Positions 45,392-57,695 of a stretch of DNA of 64,000 bases are shown piece after piece. Within the stretch, counting starts at the first letter, position 1. Each line of letters begins with the position of its first letter. The translations under genes and the position numbers were made by a program. The stretch is from positions 5,681,501 to 5,745,500 of the forward strand of contig BSBM01000964.1 in NCBI GenBank assembly GCA_027924585.1. The letters are read 5' to 3'. The notes beneath the pieces are model-generated. The model was not told the origin of the DNA, ran no database searches, and was given only the letters and a program-made list of their open reading frames with translations. The stretch is from Larix kaempferi. Lineage: Eukaryota > Streptophyta > Pinopsida > Pinales > Pinaceae.

Positions 45392-46329
45392 TGACACAAG
45401 TCACCCTACGAGATACTTTCTTGCTTAACAATACACACAACACAACCACAATGCTTACACAAACAAGGTGTAGAACAAGATGCCATAAGTGGCTTATATT
45501 ACTTCTCATAAATCGGTTACAATGCAAATAACTAACTACAATCGACCTCATCCGTTCCAACTTAGAAGTAACTGTGGTGTGTTCTCCCTGTGTATCGACC
45601 TCACCCTCTCTTGGTTGTCAACGAAACTCTAAGCTATGGTTCGATCTCAACTCTCTGGACTTTGGCCAGTGTGACTCTTCACAATTCTTTCGGCTCTTCC
45701 TTCTGCACTCTCCCTTATGTCCCCGAGACTAAAGACCTTCTCTTCCTATTCTACTCTACAGTTGCTATTCCCAAGACTATGGTAATCCCGAGACATGCAT
45801 CCCTCCCTGTTCACCGATCTTGCCAAATCCTGCGAACCTGCACTGTTATCTTCTAGCCATGTTGTACAGTATCTTCCCATGACGTCCCCTGTCATGTCCT
45901 TCACCAACTCGCAATAACTGTAATAACTTCCTCAGCAACCCCGAGCAGCTACTAGGTACAGTCCCTTGACTTTCTGTCCTTCTGACTCTGCTACAGCAGT
46001 CAGTCTCATCATGACCTTCCTGTCGGTTCACTCTTTTTCCAATTACACTTGGCTTCACCAAACCCTGTCATGTCATAGTTCGACCTCTTGTCGACTACCC
46101 GACATCTTACGTCGCCCATTTCCTATCGACCATTTCCTATCGATCCTCGACCTTTTGCGACATATGTTGTTCCTTCAGTTGGCCACACCCTTATTGTTTC
46201 TACTCGACTTGTTGGCTTTGACAAGTTAACCTGCTCTCCACACCAGTGGTCATCGGCACTCCCGCTGGTCGGCTCCCTTTGATCGATCAACCTCGATTGA
46301 TCTGCCTAGGTCCCGATGCTCCTGCATCA
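45392..46329 (-). repeat. 5' LTR of TE-E
   Basis: 938 bp, TGATGCAGGAGC at its minus-strand start, inner end ...CTTGTGTCA. The right target duplication GTGTC follows at 46330-46334. Confidence 0.9.
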
Positions 46330-46334
46330 GTGTC

Positions 46335-47097
46335 AAAACCCCAAAACTACTCAACTTTTAAAAAAAATTATATGTTACATGTTCACAACATTGTTTCTTA
46401 TGTCACAAGTGTGAAATACAAAGAGGATCCTGTGTGACTCCACCTCGTCTATTTATAAGATATAAATTGTATTTTTGTAATCACATCTATCTTTTATTTT
46501 CTACATTTTGTTTGTAGAATATAAGCCAACCTTCGCTTGGCAATGTGTTGTTATTTCATTTATATCTGTCTTCATCTACTGTCGTAATTCATATTATTAT
46601 TATATATATATATATATTGGCATAACATCGATGTGGCCTAATGGCCATCCATGACTCATTTGAACTAGTTTGCTGGCATTAAAAATTTGTTATAGTGTTA
46701 TAACGAACTTACTATTCGCATTGAGCTTCGTGTAGATTCATGCAAAGGTATTCATAGTTATTGATAGATCATTTATTAAGCTCATGGTTATACATCAACA
46801 ACGCATATCAATGTTCTTATTTAGAGCTTGTATAAAATGATAGTAATTATGCCCAACTTGTGCTTGAATAGAAATTTGGAATCATGTATCATAACTCAAT
46901 TTCCTTATGGTTATGTAAATCGTATTCGTAGATTTATAAACCAATGCACCCATGCAATATAAACTATATACAATACTAATGCATTTAACAATTCTATATG
47001 AATATGTCGAAACATAGTGCTTGTTATAATCACTATGAAATCTATGCAACTATGCGCACTTCATACCTAGCTCTATGCTTATAGTGGAATACTTTTT
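46335..47097. other. A+T-rich spacer
   Basis: Continues the flank of the polypurine tract after TE-E (AAAACCCCAAAAC). No frame, RNA or terminus seen; a TA run at 46594-46617. Confidence 0.5.
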
Positions 47098-47500
47098 TGT
47101 GAAGAACATGCAACAATTAATTAATGAAAATACATGAGATAGCAGTAATAACATAACTCAGAATCACTTTATTGATCATAGGCCACTTCAAGGGGGAAAC
47201 CTCCTTTGAGCAAGCTCAATACAAACAACTTCGCGGTCCTTCATTGGCCTCAACACACACTTATATACTAAGTCTAGGTGCCAATACTATGGGTCAAAGC
47301 CATGGGCCAATACAAACTATGGGTCAAAACCATGGGCCAATACAAACTATGTGTCAACAAATACTACAAGCAACTTAGAAAGCATATGCACCCAACAACA
47401 ATAACACAAACTATGGTTGAACAAATACTACGGGACGTCTTACAAAGCGTATGCGTCCAACAACAATATACTAACAAAGTAAAGACATGGGTTCCTAACA
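47098..47500 (-). mobile_element. TE-F: solo LTR, same family as TE-C
   Basis: 403 bp, inverse complement of the type at 17679-18112, with minus-strand ends TGTTAGGAACCC and TCTTCACA. Flanked by TTTTT on both sides (47093-47097, 47501-47505), consistent with a target duplication though low in complexity. It has fewer of the internal CCATAGTATTGACC-like repeats than TE-C, which accounts for most of the length difference. Confidence 0.85.
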
Positions 47501-48208
47501 TTTTTAATGTTATATACCATAATGAAATGTCGTAACTCGACTTTATACATTTGTATTGTATGTTATAACTCTGAGCTAGGATCATATTGTCATTATGATC
47601 CTATGCCATCTATAATATATTAATGGTTCGTATTATACCTGGCATCAAACTTGATCCATGAAAGCATACGATCGAAGGTTTGTCATGAAGTTGAATTAAA
47701 CGTTACGTTTATACTAATATGGATTCAAATCCCTGAGCTTACAGTTGTAATGCATACGTGAAAATCGTAATGTTGTATGTTAGATCAATGTTATGATTTT
47801 GTATTAATTTGATGTAAAAGTAATCTCGTTGTGATCTCTGAGTTGATTCAATGTATCATTTCGTATTAATGGTTATATCCACATTGTGATATGTGCATTA
47901 ATTCGATATACCAATTCAGATTGATGATTTATGATCTCCGTATTAATTCAACGTGTTTCTTAGTTAATGTAGGTCATCGATGAGTGCCAACTTGGACCGG
48001 GTTTGGTGAAGCTATGTGATGGATTAGGCGCAGGACAATGTACCGTCTGGCCATCCTCGCATGGCATACTTTGGGTCATTGATCACTGATCCTTGGGATC
48101 GTAACCAATGTTTCTTAGTGTTTTTTTATGCAATGGTTTATGCCTTTACCATTTGTTTACCAAGGTTGCAGCGTTATGCTGCTGCGTTTGAGCTTTGGAT
48201 CTCTGTAG
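47501..48208. other. Spacer before the tandem duplication
   Basis: No coding or RNA feature supported. The unit of the 7.4-kb duplication begins at 48209. Confidence 0.5.
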
Positions 48209-48249
48209 AATATCTTCACACTTATGAAAGTTTGTAAAGATGTAATATT

Positions 48250-48990
48250 GTGTTAAATGATGTTTATGTTTGGTTAGTAACATGGACCGCTTCTACGGCC
48301 TCCCTTTGGAGTGCTCATAGAGCTCCCCTGAGGGTTTTTCCATGTTCGGTTAGGCTAAACGATGTAGTCATCCTCGACTCTTTAATAGTTTGCTGGTGGG
48401 TGAATGTTGGTAGCATGGTCTTCGATGATGCAATGTGTGCAAAATCTCGGCGTCATGGTAAGCAAATACTTCGCCCTTATTACTGCGATTTGGTAAAATG
48501 TTTGGGGAATCATTCCTATTTTGTATTATTATGTATACAATTGTTTTATGACTCACTTGTTATTTATTGTGTAGAGTTTTATGGTGTTGTATGAACAATG
48601 ATGTAGCATGCCAAAGAGCATTGCTCCGTGGCTTGGCATTTTCAGCCGTCCACTAGATTTGCAAGGTAAAATTGTGTTATTCCTTTACAATTTTATTGTT
48701 TTTAAACTTAATACACACATTTCTTCTTAGTTATCATTATTGTATTTAAAATACTTTGATATTTATATCTAGCTTGTGTAAACTGGTTGTCGTGCAAGTT
48801 GTCCACGGGCTATACCGACGCTTGGGAATGAGTCGGCTACCATAGCCCTGGTAAGCCATGGGAAAGTAATCCTTATGACATTTCTTTTTAAAGTTTTCAG
48901 TTATTAAGTTTTGAAATCTCAACCCTAACTATCTCGTATTCAAAATGTGTCTACAGGTGGTCATGAGAACTCAAGGTAACGTTTGTGTAC
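48250..48990 (+). other. Series of exon-like segments, copy 1
   Basis: On the + strand several segments of 40-110 bp are bounded by good plant splice signals. One ends CATG|GTAAGC (about 48459). The next runs from TGTGTAG| (48573) to TTGCAAG|GTAAAA (about 48666). Another runs from ATATCTAG| (48772) to CCCTG|GTAAGCC (about 48852), and a fourth from TCTACAG| (48956) to CTCAAG|GTAACG (about 48976). Joining them gives no long frame (about 38 codons at most by my reading). They may belong to a noncoding transcript or a gene fragment. The same pattern is in copy 2. Confidence 0.3.
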
Positions 48991-50269
48991 AATGAATGCA
49001 ATTTCAGCTTTGTGCTCACACCAAGCGTTTAAGCCCATAGAAACTGTCGTAATGGGTACATTATCATCGTTTTTGTATTATGAGCTTTTACCCTAAGCTG
49101 TGACATTCTTGTGGCTTCATCATTTAACGATTTACTTGATATGTAATGAGCCTGTAGGCATACATACTCTGTTTATGAAATGTTTATTAAAAATCTTGTC
49201 AACTCTCTTCATGATTTCATTGCATTCGATTACTTGTTATTTGCACAAAGATATTATTCGTTTAAGACCCTTGATTGGTTATGGCTCTATTTGAATACTT
49301 GTAAATAAAATCATGAATCCTTATGGCTCTGTTTATCCCTTTTTTTATTTACAAAGATTAAAACGCTACTTGTTAATTTTTTTCTTTGTGACCTCACAGA
49401 TTAGTTAAGTCCTCTGTAATCTTTTTTATTTGACCTAGTAATGCAGGTTCGATCCTCACAACACTTCCTTGTATGCTCATCATTGATGCATTTTTATGCC
49501 TTGCGGCTCTATGATAACATTAGGTTATCTCTGAGCATTTTAAATCCCAACTAAATTCGAAATGGTTCTTGTTAAAATCTTTAATGATATCGTTTCATAT
49601 GGAATTTCAACTCTGTTGTATTCGTCACAATGTTAACGAGCCTTGCGACTCTGTAATATTATTAGCTTGATTAAAATACTCTTGTATGAAGCCATGTTTA
49701 CTTTGTAATGTTTAGAACTAGAATAAGAATGCTTATGAGCCAGTACTGAATCATATTTGATGATTTAATGTATTGAATTTGTTTAACTTAATGCTTGTTA
49801 TTCACGATAGAATTCTTATTAATTATTTATGTATATAAATGTTTGTATAATAACTCTTTTCATTGAGTACAGTGTTATTACTATCTATTGCACATTTTGT
49901 TTATCTAGCTAGTTTGTATATAGGTGCTATAATATTTTCTCTTATACAAACCTTGGGTTTATATAATAATTTATAATCTGAAGATAAATTAAGAACATAG
50001 ACAGATTATAAAAAAAATATTGATTCTATCTACAGTAATATAACCACCAATCCATAGGTTCACATATGAATAATTTTGCTAATAAATAGAAATAGAATGC
50101 TACAGATACATAACATATAAATAATTTGTTTCTCATAAATAAAATCATTTACAGAATACATAATCATTGTAAAGCATACTTCATCATTTTTCTAATCATT
50201 CTAAACAATAATTATTAAATTTATAAAAATAATACTGAATACTAGTAAAATAATAAGAGGACCCGACTG
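48991..50269. other. A+T-rich stretch of the unit, copy 1
   Basis: No supported frame. Part of it may be the distal portion of the chromovirus 3' LTR, whose inner limit cannot be set because the partner LTR is absent. Confidence 0.4.
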
Positions 50270-50847
50270 AAAGAACATACCGAATCCAATCTGAAGTTCG
50301 ACGTTCCTCCGAACAAATCTTCCAGAACAACCAATTTTACTTATTCTGAAACCCCCGATCCTATTTGATGGACCACATGGACAAAGACAACTGAAGAAAC
50401 CCAGAACTATCACTCAGTTCTCCATCACAAATCAACAAAATAATTTCCCTCTTCCATCCAAGCCTCCTGCTTTTCTGATGGGAATAGATTAATAAATATT
50501 TTCCTATGACTTAGGTCTATCACAATCCTCCTACTCTAGAACATCCATCTGGAGTTCTAAACTTAAAAATAGGAATTATTCCTCCTGCACCTATTGAGGT
50601 ATTAATTAGGTTTTCACCACTATGGGAAATATTCCCAACACATGTCATTCCTCCTTATGTACCAATAAACACTATTTCAACAACTACTTCAGATTGGATT
50701 CCCTTGTTTTTATTTATTAAATAATAAAAATAATACAATATCCTCAAACAAATGTCTTTGACAAGTCAAATAATTGTTCAACAACAATTAAAAACATTAT
50801 TACAAAGTATTTAAACTTTAATTAAGGTTCTAGGGGTATTACATACA
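50270..50847 (-). repeat. 3' LTR of the chromovirus (left limit uncertain), copy 1
   Basis: On the minus strand TGTATGTAATACCCC follows the purine run GGGGGGG at 50848-50854, the PPT/LTR arrangement. Only the PPT-proximal limit is certain. The 70-codon frame at 50201-50413 lies in this noncoding DNA and is not called. Confidence 0.6.
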
Positions 50848-50978
50848 CCCCCCCTTAAAGATAACACCGTCCTTGGTGTTATTCAATATTCCATTGTTCC
50901 ATCTTGAAACAGAATTGGATATGGCTCCTGCATTTTGCTTTTCAATTCTGAAGTAGCATCTTCTAGACTAAGGTGCAT

Positions 50979-51366
50979 TCAATAAACTTTTACTTGTCCA
51001 ATAATGCAGTTCTGAAGGATAATATCCCTCCTGTCAAGGATGAATTCTAGTTCCACTTGAAATTCTCCTTCCGGTTCGGCCTGTATAACATTCCAATCCA
51101 CAACATGAGTAGCATCATGTATGTATTTCTTTAACAAAGAAACATGAAAAACATTGTGTACTTTTATTGTAGGCATTAATACCAACTGATAAGCTACTGG
51201 TCCAATCTGGTCTAATATTTAAAAAGAACCAAAATACGTGAGTTTTAGTTTAGCACACTTTCCCAATCTTAAGGGACTCTTTCTTGGCTTTACCTTTACA
51301 TGAACATGGCATCCAACCTGAAACTCTTTTTTAGTTCTTTTTAAATCAGCATAGCTCTTTTCTCTA
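50979..51366 (-). pseudogene. Integrase C-terminus and chromodomain-like tail, copy 1
   Basis: The part next to the solo LTR (51190-51366) reads KSYADLKRTKKEFQVGC and KVKPRKSPLRLGKCAKL, the GPY/F-like C-terminal region of gypsy integrases. It continues as KVHNVFHVSLLKKYI and ILDRRDIILQNCIIGQVKVY, the usual lead into a chromodomain that targets integration to chromatin. The last residues continue beyond the stop at about 50976 (LEDATSELKSK). The same frame resumes on the far side of the solo LTR at 52060. Confidence 0.8.
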
Positions 51367-52059
51367 TGTAAAATCTAACTCACAGCAGAACCTAGCTACT
51401 ATGGATTCCTCACTAGAGAAAAGATTGCAACACATTTACAGGAATAAGCATAAATATGTAAATTGAAGAACAATAACACATGAAATGGGTGAATAATGTA
51501 AATATTATTAACAGCCCAACCTCAAAATAGGTTAAGAACCTCCTTTTATACAAATCTGGAACAATTCGAATCCATCTGGAGTGTTCACACTGATCTAGCT
51601 TAGAAATAGCTCAAACCCCCCTAGGTTGACCAAAATATCCCAAACTGGTTCGAAACTACTATGTGAATGTTGGGAATGACTGGACAGGCCCATGTGACCT
51701 CACACATATGGAGAATCTAGTTGGTTAGAGGTTAGGCAGCTAGAACTGTCCAAAAACGGGCAAAGGAGGCAAGTTTGTCCACATTCTGAGCATGTGTGTC
51801 CTTGGTCAAAGAGAATCCCACAAAACAGGGAGCAAGAGCACCCTAGGCATGTAGGAAGTAATAAATGACTGGGAGGGCACACCGAACATCTAGTTTGACT
51901 TGGCACAATGCTCAGTTTTGTCCACATTGCCAATTGGTTCAAGCTAAATGACCATTTACTCACTAACCAACTTGGGGATGCATTTATTAAGTTGTTTGGT
52001 ACTAATTAACCATCAATTAATAACTGATTAATGTACATAGGTGTAATAATGTTCTAACA
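51367..52059 (-). mobile_element. TE-H: solo LTR inside the chromovirus integrase, copy 1
   Basis: 693 bp, minus-strand start TGTTAGAACATT and end GATTTTACA, flanked by CTCTA (51362-51366) and GTCTA (52060-52064), a target duplication with one mismatch. Removing it and one flank restores the integrase frame (QAR, then EKSYAD), which proves the insertion point. A related LTR starts at 63375. It contains the 87-codon frame 51700-51963, which I regard as noncoding. Confidence 0.88.
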
Positions 52060-53080
52060 GTCTAGCTTGAGCTGCCTTCAAATTTTGATGCACTTGTTTC
52101 ACAGTTAGCTCCATATCTATTAACAATTCAGGACTTAACATCAGTTTATCAATTGGACTACTCTAAGAAACTGGAGTGTTGCATTTACGTCCATAAAGTA
52201 TTTCAAATGGACTCATCTTAGCAGAAGTTTGAAAATTGTTATTATAAGCAAACTCAACTAAGTGTAAATAGTCTTCCCATTTTCCAGTTTTATCCATAAC
52301 ATACATTCTAAGAATGTATTCTAAAATATGATTAACTCTTTATATCTGTTAGTTTGAGGGTGAAAAGATGTATTAAAATTCAGTTTAGTATCTAACCCCT
52401 TAAACAAATCTTTCCAAAAATTACCTGTAAACTTTGTATCTCTGTGAGAAACATATATTTTAGGCACACCATGAATAACTTGTCAACCACAACCATTATA
52501 GAATCATTTTGTTTATTATTTCTAGGAAAACCAGTTATGAAATCCATACTAATAACTTCCTATTTCCATTCTGGAATGGGTAAGGGCTGCAATAAACCTG
52601 CTGGATGTTGATGTTCAGTTTTCACTTGCTAAAATTCCATGCACTTAGCTATGTATTCAACAACTTCATTCTTCATATTAGGCCAATAATATTCTTCCTT
52701 TAACATTGTAATCATTTTCTGGTAACCAGGGTGTCCTGAATAAGGTGTTTTATGCATTTCATTCACAATTAACATCTTTACTTCCCCAGAATTTGCCACA
52801 TACAATCTGTCCTTATACATTAATAATGTATTTCTACTAAATTTAAAATATGCTTTTACTTTCCTTTGTTCATTTTCTGTTGTTTTAACCTTTATTTTCT
52901 GATATTGATCATCATTACTTGTTGCTCTTAGTATTTCAACTTATAAATCAACTTTGTAACTATTATTTGCAGCCATAAATAACATGTTAGCACAACATCT
53001 TAAAGCATCCACTACCTTATTTTCTTTCCATTTAATATGTTTTATCTCAAAATCATATTAGCTCAGAAAGGACAACCATT
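52060..53080 (-). pseudogene. Integrase N-terminal and core regions, copy 1
   Basis: The open piece 52629-52820 holds the HHCC zinc-binding motif: HKTPYSGHPGYQKMITMLK, YYWPNMKNEV and a final C near KCMEF. The catalytic core follows between 52065 and 52620 with several stops and small frame changes. Recognisable phrases include the region around 52480-52560, where a stop-ridden DFITGFP-like core start is seen on minus. Confidence 0.75.
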
Positions 53081-54290
53081 TGGCTTGTCTTGCATTCAAA
53101 TTTTGTTGATAAAAAAGATACTTTAGACTTACATTATCTGTTTTTAATAGGAATCATCTACCAATCAAATAATCATGCCACATTTTTAGTGCATGAATTA
53201 TATCAGCCAATTCCCAATCATGAGTTGCATAGTTTCTTTCGTGTTCTTTTAATTTTCTTGACTCATAAGCTACAACGTAGTTATCTTGCATTATTACCCC
53301 TCATAATTCTACCTTGCATGCATCCGTACAAACGATAAACTCTCTATAAGGATCTGCAATCTTAAGAATAGGAGCTATTGTTAACAAATGTTTTAGTTTT
53401 TTAAAACTTTCTTCACATTTATTATTCCATTCAAATTTCTTCCCTTTCTTTTCTAAAGAAGTTATAGGATAAGCAATTTTTGAAAACCCTTCAATAAATT
53501 TTCTGTAATAATTAGTTATTCCCATGAATGATCATATGTTAGATACGTCTTTAGGTACTGCCATTCCATAAGTGCTTTTAGTTTATCAGGATCAACCGAT
53601 ATACCTTCCTTAGTTATTACATGCCCTAATTATTGAATCTTATCCTTAAAGAAATCGCATTTGCTGAACTTTACATAAAGTTCTTATTTTCTTAATACTT
53701 GTAGTACAATTCTTAAGTGTTCTTCATGTTCTTGTTCATTGTTAGAATAAATTAATATATCGTTGATAAATACAACTAGTAATTTATCGAAGTATTTACT
53801 TAACACATTGTTCATTAAACACATAAATATTGCTGGTGCATTTGTCAACCCAAAAGGCATTACAACAAATTCATAATGACCATACCTGGTCCTAAAAGCA
53901 ATTTTATAAATGCCTTCATCTTTTACTCTTACTTGGTGATATCTCGATCACAAATATATCTTAGAAAAGATAAATGCTCCTCTAAATTGATCGAATAGAT
54001 CATCAATTCGGGGTAATGGGTATTTTTTTTAATTGTCATCTTGTTTAATTGTCTATAGTCAATACACAATCTTAAAATGCCATCTTTCTTTTTAATAAAA
54101 ATTACTGGTGCTCCCCAAGGGGACACACTTTATCGTATATACTTTTTGTCAATTAATTCTTGAATTTGAGATTTTAATTCATTTAATTCCAAGATGTTCA
54201 TTCTATAAGGAGACTTCCAAGTTGGTTTTCTCCTGGTATGAGATCGATTGCGAAATCTATCTCTCTTTTAGGAGGCAGTCCTGGAACTTC
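53081..54290 (-). pseudogene. Reverse transcriptase and RNase H of the chromovirus, copy 1
   Basis: RT begins near 54290. The piece 53929-54126 has [15 protein letters not shown] and [20 protein letters not shown], textbook gypsy RT block 2. The catalytic box near 53755-53775 reads F-I-N-D where FIDD is expected, an Asp to Asn change in both copies, so RT is inactive. The piece 53301-53525 has GITNYYRKFIEGFS and PITSLEKKGKKFEW, the RT thumb to RNase H link, and FIVCTDAC with the first RNase H Asp. Frameshifts and stops separate the pieces. Confidence 0.88.
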
Positions 54291-54813
54291 TTCAGGAAAT
54301 ACATCCTTAAATTCCTTTATTATTGGAATTCCATTTAATATCAAGTTTATCACTTTTATCTCTGTCATTTAATATGTGAACAACAAAAACTTTGCAACCT
54401 TTTCTAACAGATCTTTTCATTTGTAAAGTAGATATTTCTCTTATCGTAGCTTTTCTATGAATTCCTTTCACTATAACATATTTATTTTCTTCAGCTTTGC
54501 ATGTAAAATATTTTTCATACCAATTCAAAATCACTTTATGTTTATCTAACCAATCCATTCCTATTATCATGTCATTGGATCCTAAAGGTAAAACATTCAA
54601 ATATGCATGTGTTTTCATGGCATTCATGTAAAATTCATAGTTTTCAACAAAACTAGTTACTTTCCTTTTTGTGCATGTAGCTAACTAAACTAACCATGAT
54701 TTATCAAATTTACTTTGTTGAAGTTTACATGCATCTACCGTTCTAGGAGATATATAACTTAAACTTGCACCTGGATCTATCAATATAGAAATAGAATTAT
54801 CTTGTAGCATACC
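54291..54813 (-). pseudogene. Aspartic protease of the chromovirus, copy 1
   Basis: Near 54763-54792 the active-site region reads LIDPGASLSYIS, with Pro in place of the usual Ser or Thr. The open piece 54307-54627 continues with SNDMIIGMDWLDKHKVILNW, the conserved end of the retropepsin domain. The two parts are divided by stops. Confidence 0.82.
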
Positions 54814-55353
54814 TTATATTTCGATTATTGTTAATTGATGTTCTTTTTGTCGATTCTCCAATGTTGCACTGATCCTTGGTATACTTCTTGCCACATGGCC
54901 TATAGTATCATCTTCGTGTATAGAATGTATATTATTAACAATATTTATTTTCTTTGGAAAATCTTTAAAGTAGTGTAGTTCACCACACTCCCAACATTTT
55001 AAAGGACCTCTTGGATTATTAACTTTGTAATACGTAGTAGATGTATCTCTTCTTGTATTATTTAGCGCATTTTGAGGTCTGTTTCTGAAATTATTATTTT
55101 GATAATTCTTATGATTATTTCCAACACTTTTGAAAAATTTATTAACTCTTTTCTTTTGGTAAAAGGTCTTTCCCTTCAAAGATGTAAATTATCTCTCTTG
55201 TTTTTATTTTGATCAAAACAAAAATTTGCTTTTCTCATTGCATCTTCTAACATTTTTGTATTGTCATACTCAATCCTCTCTTTATAAATAACAGGAAAAC
55301 AACTTATAAATATTTGTACTTTTGGTTTTTCTTCAGTAATGTAATGCAAATAA
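54814..55353 (-). pseudogene. Gag of the chromovirus, truncated, copy 1
   Basis: Upstream of the open piece 54814-55179 the frame gives KERIEYDNTKMLEDAMRKAN, a Gag capsid end, after a start cut by the CACTA-like element at 55354. The zinc knuckle CWECGELHYFKDF has lost its last Cys (TGT to TTT) in this copy; copy 2 keeps it. The 5' part of gag, PBS and 5' LTR are absent. Confidence 0.82.
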
Positions 55354-55630
55354 CACTAGTACAAAATGAGAGATAAGTGATAAAAAAAACGACCAAAATC
55401 CGCATATAAATGACCACTTTTGAGTTGGTGACCACTGCTAGAAAATTAGTGGCCATATATCACGCGACCAAAAATGTGGTCATATTAAGCTTGGTTATTT
55501 ATAGCTTATCTTGTGGTCATATATTTGGTCGTATATTTGGTCATTAATTGTCACAATTAATGACCACATTTTTTGTGACGTGATAAATGGCCACTAATTT
55601 GCTACCAACGATCGCCAACTCAAAAGTGGT
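55354..55630. mobile_element. CACTA-like miniature element, truncated at duplication junction
   Basis: Starts CACTAGTACAAAATGAGAGA within gag and is identical in layout to 62780-63056. The right terminal part is missing because the duplication junction falls here, directly after AACTCAAAAGTGGT. Confidence 0.8.
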
Positions 55631-55675
55631 AGCAAATATCTTCACACTTATGAAAGTTTGTAAAGATGTAATATT

Positions 55676-56416
55676 GTGTTAAATGATGTTTATGTTTGGT
55701 TAGTAACATGGACCGCTTCTACGGCCTCCCTTTGGAGTGCTCATAGAGCTCCCCTGAGGGTTTTTCCATGTTCGGTTAGGCTAAACGATGTAGTCATCCT
55801 CGACTCTTTAATAGTTTGCTGGTGGGTGAATGTTGGTAGCATGGTCTTCGATGATGCAATGTGTGCAAAATCTCGGCGTCATGGTAAGCAAATACTTCGC
55901 CCTTATTACTGCGATTTGGTAAAATGTTTGGGGAATCATTCCTATTTTGTATTATTATGTATACAATTGTTTTATGACTCACTTGTTATTTATTGTGTAG
56001 AGTTTTATGGTGCTGTATGAACAATGATGTAGCATGCCAAAGAGCATTGCTCCGTGGCTTGGCATTTTCAGCCGTCCACTAGATTTGCAAGGTAACATTG
56101 TGTTATTCCTTTACAATTTTATTGTTTTTAAACTTAATACACACATTTCTTCTTAAATATCATTATTGTATTTAAAATACTTTGATATTTATATCTAGCT
56201 TGTGTAAACTGGTTGTCGTGCAAGTTGTCCACGGGCTATACCGACGCTTGGGAATGAGTCGGCTACCATAGCCCTGGTAAGCCGTGGGAAAGGCATCCTT
56301 ATGACATTTCTTTTTAAAGTTTTCAGTTATTAAGTTTTGAAATCTCAACCCTAACTATCTCGTATTCAAAATGTGTCTACAGGTGGTCATGAGAACTCAA
56401 GGTAACGTTTGTGTAC
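55676..56416 (+). other. Series of exon-like segments, copy 2
   Basis: Same splice-like pattern as at 48250-48990. The donor after TTGCAAG reads GTAACA here and GTAAAA in copy 1; both keep GT. Confidence 0.3.
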
Positions 56417-57695
56417 AATGAATGCAATTTCGGCTTTGTGCTCACACCAAGCGTTTAAGCCCATAGAAACTGTCGTAATGGGTACATTATCATCGTTTTT
56501 GTATTATGAGCTTTTACCCTAAGCTGTGACATTCTTGTGGCTTCATCATTTAACGATTTACTTGATATGTAATGAGCCTGTAGGCATACATACTCTGTTT
56601 ATGAAATGTTTATTAAAAATCTTGTCAACTCTCTTCATGAGTTCATTGCATTCGATTACTTGTTATTTGCACAAAGATATTATTCATTTAAGACCCTTGA
56701 TTGGTTATGGCTCTATTTGAATACTTGTAAATAAAATCATGAATCCTTATGGCTCTGTTTATCCCTTTTTTTATTTACAAAGATTAAAATGCTACTTGTT
56801 AATTTTTTTGTTTGTGACCTCACAGATTAGTTAAGTCCTCTGTAATCTTTTTTATTTGACCTAGTAATGCAGGTTCGATCCTCACAACTCTTCCTTGTAT
56901 GCTCATCATTGATGCATTTTTATGCCTTGCGGCTATATGATAACATTAGGTTATCTCTGAGCATTTTAAATCCCAACTAAATTCGAAATGGTTCTTGTTA
57001 AAATCTTTAATGATATCGTTTCATATGGAATTTCAACTCTATTGTATTCGTCACAATGTTAACGAGCCTTGCGACTCTATAATATTATTAGCTTGATTAA
57101 AATACTCTTGTATGAAGCCATGTTTACTTTGTAATGTTTAGAACTAGAATAAGAATGCTTATGAGCCAGTACTGAATCATATTTGATGATTTAATGTATT
57201 GAATTTGTTTAACTTAATGCTTGTTATTCACGATAGAATTCTTATTAATTATTTATGTATATAAATGTTTGTATAATAACTCTTTTCATTGAGTACAGTG
57301 TTATTACTATCTATTGCACATTTTGTTTATCTAGCTAGTTTGTATATAGGTGCTATAATATTTTCTCTTATACAAACCTTGGGTTTATATAATAATTTAT
57401 AATCTGAAGATAAATTAAGAACATAGACAGATTATAAAAAAAATATTGATTCTATCTACAGTAATATAACCACCAATCCATAGGTTCACATATGAATAAT
57501 TTTGCTAATAAATAGAAATAGAATGCTACAGATACATAACATATAAATAATTTGTTTCTCATAAATAAAATCATTTACATAATACATAATCATTGTAAAG
57601 CATACTTCATCATTTTTCTAATCATTCTAAACAATAATTATTAAATTGATAAAAATAATACTGAATACTAGTAAAATAATAAGAGGACCCGACTG
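56417..57695. other. A+T-rich stretch of the unit, copy 2
   Basis: Equivalent of 48991-50269; nothing recognisable beyond it. Confidence 0.4.

Larger units (their letters stand above)
41613..46329 (-). mobile_element. TE-E: internally deleted Ty3/gypsy retrotransposon
   Basis: A 4.7-kb unit with LTRs of 947 and 938 bp (TGATGCA...TGCATCA), exact GTGTC target duplication and an initiator-Met PBS. The minus-strand interior reads Gag with a zinc knuckle, the first part of the protease, then directly the integrase. RT and RNase H are missing. Gag phrases such as KGHASLWWDNVQ are of the type seen in chromovirus-like plant elements. With RT lost and the integrase damaged it cannot move alone. It inserted at the right edge of the polypurine tract. 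Confidence 0.92.
48209..55630. repeat. 7,422-bp tandem duplication, copy 1
   Basis: Collinear with 55635-63056 at a constant offset of 7,426 bp, with about 40 substitutions seen by eye and no net indel. Four bases (AGCA, 55631-55634) separate the copies. The right end lies inside a CACTA-like miniature element. The unit contains a decayed chromovirus on minus, a solo LTR and a putative spliced transcript region. Confidence 0.95.

Noticed and set aside
41613-46329. The two approximately 940-bp repeats as a duplicated host gene
   Set aside because: TG...CA ends, PBS, target duplication GTGTC and Gag/integrase between them show they are LTRs.
50201-50413. 70-codon minus frame (and its copy at 57627-57839)
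   Set aside because: Lies in the presumed LTR of the chromovirus; the identical copy is due to the tandem duplication, not conservation.
51700-51963. 87-codon Cys-rich minus frame (and copy at 59126-59389)
   Set aside because: Inside a solo LTR; the related LTR at 63375-64000 does not keep the frame.
55794-55982. 62-codon frame on minus conserved between 48368-48556 and 55794-55982
   Set aside because: Conserved only because the 7.4-kb unit is duplicated; it lies antisense to exon-like segments and has no motif.
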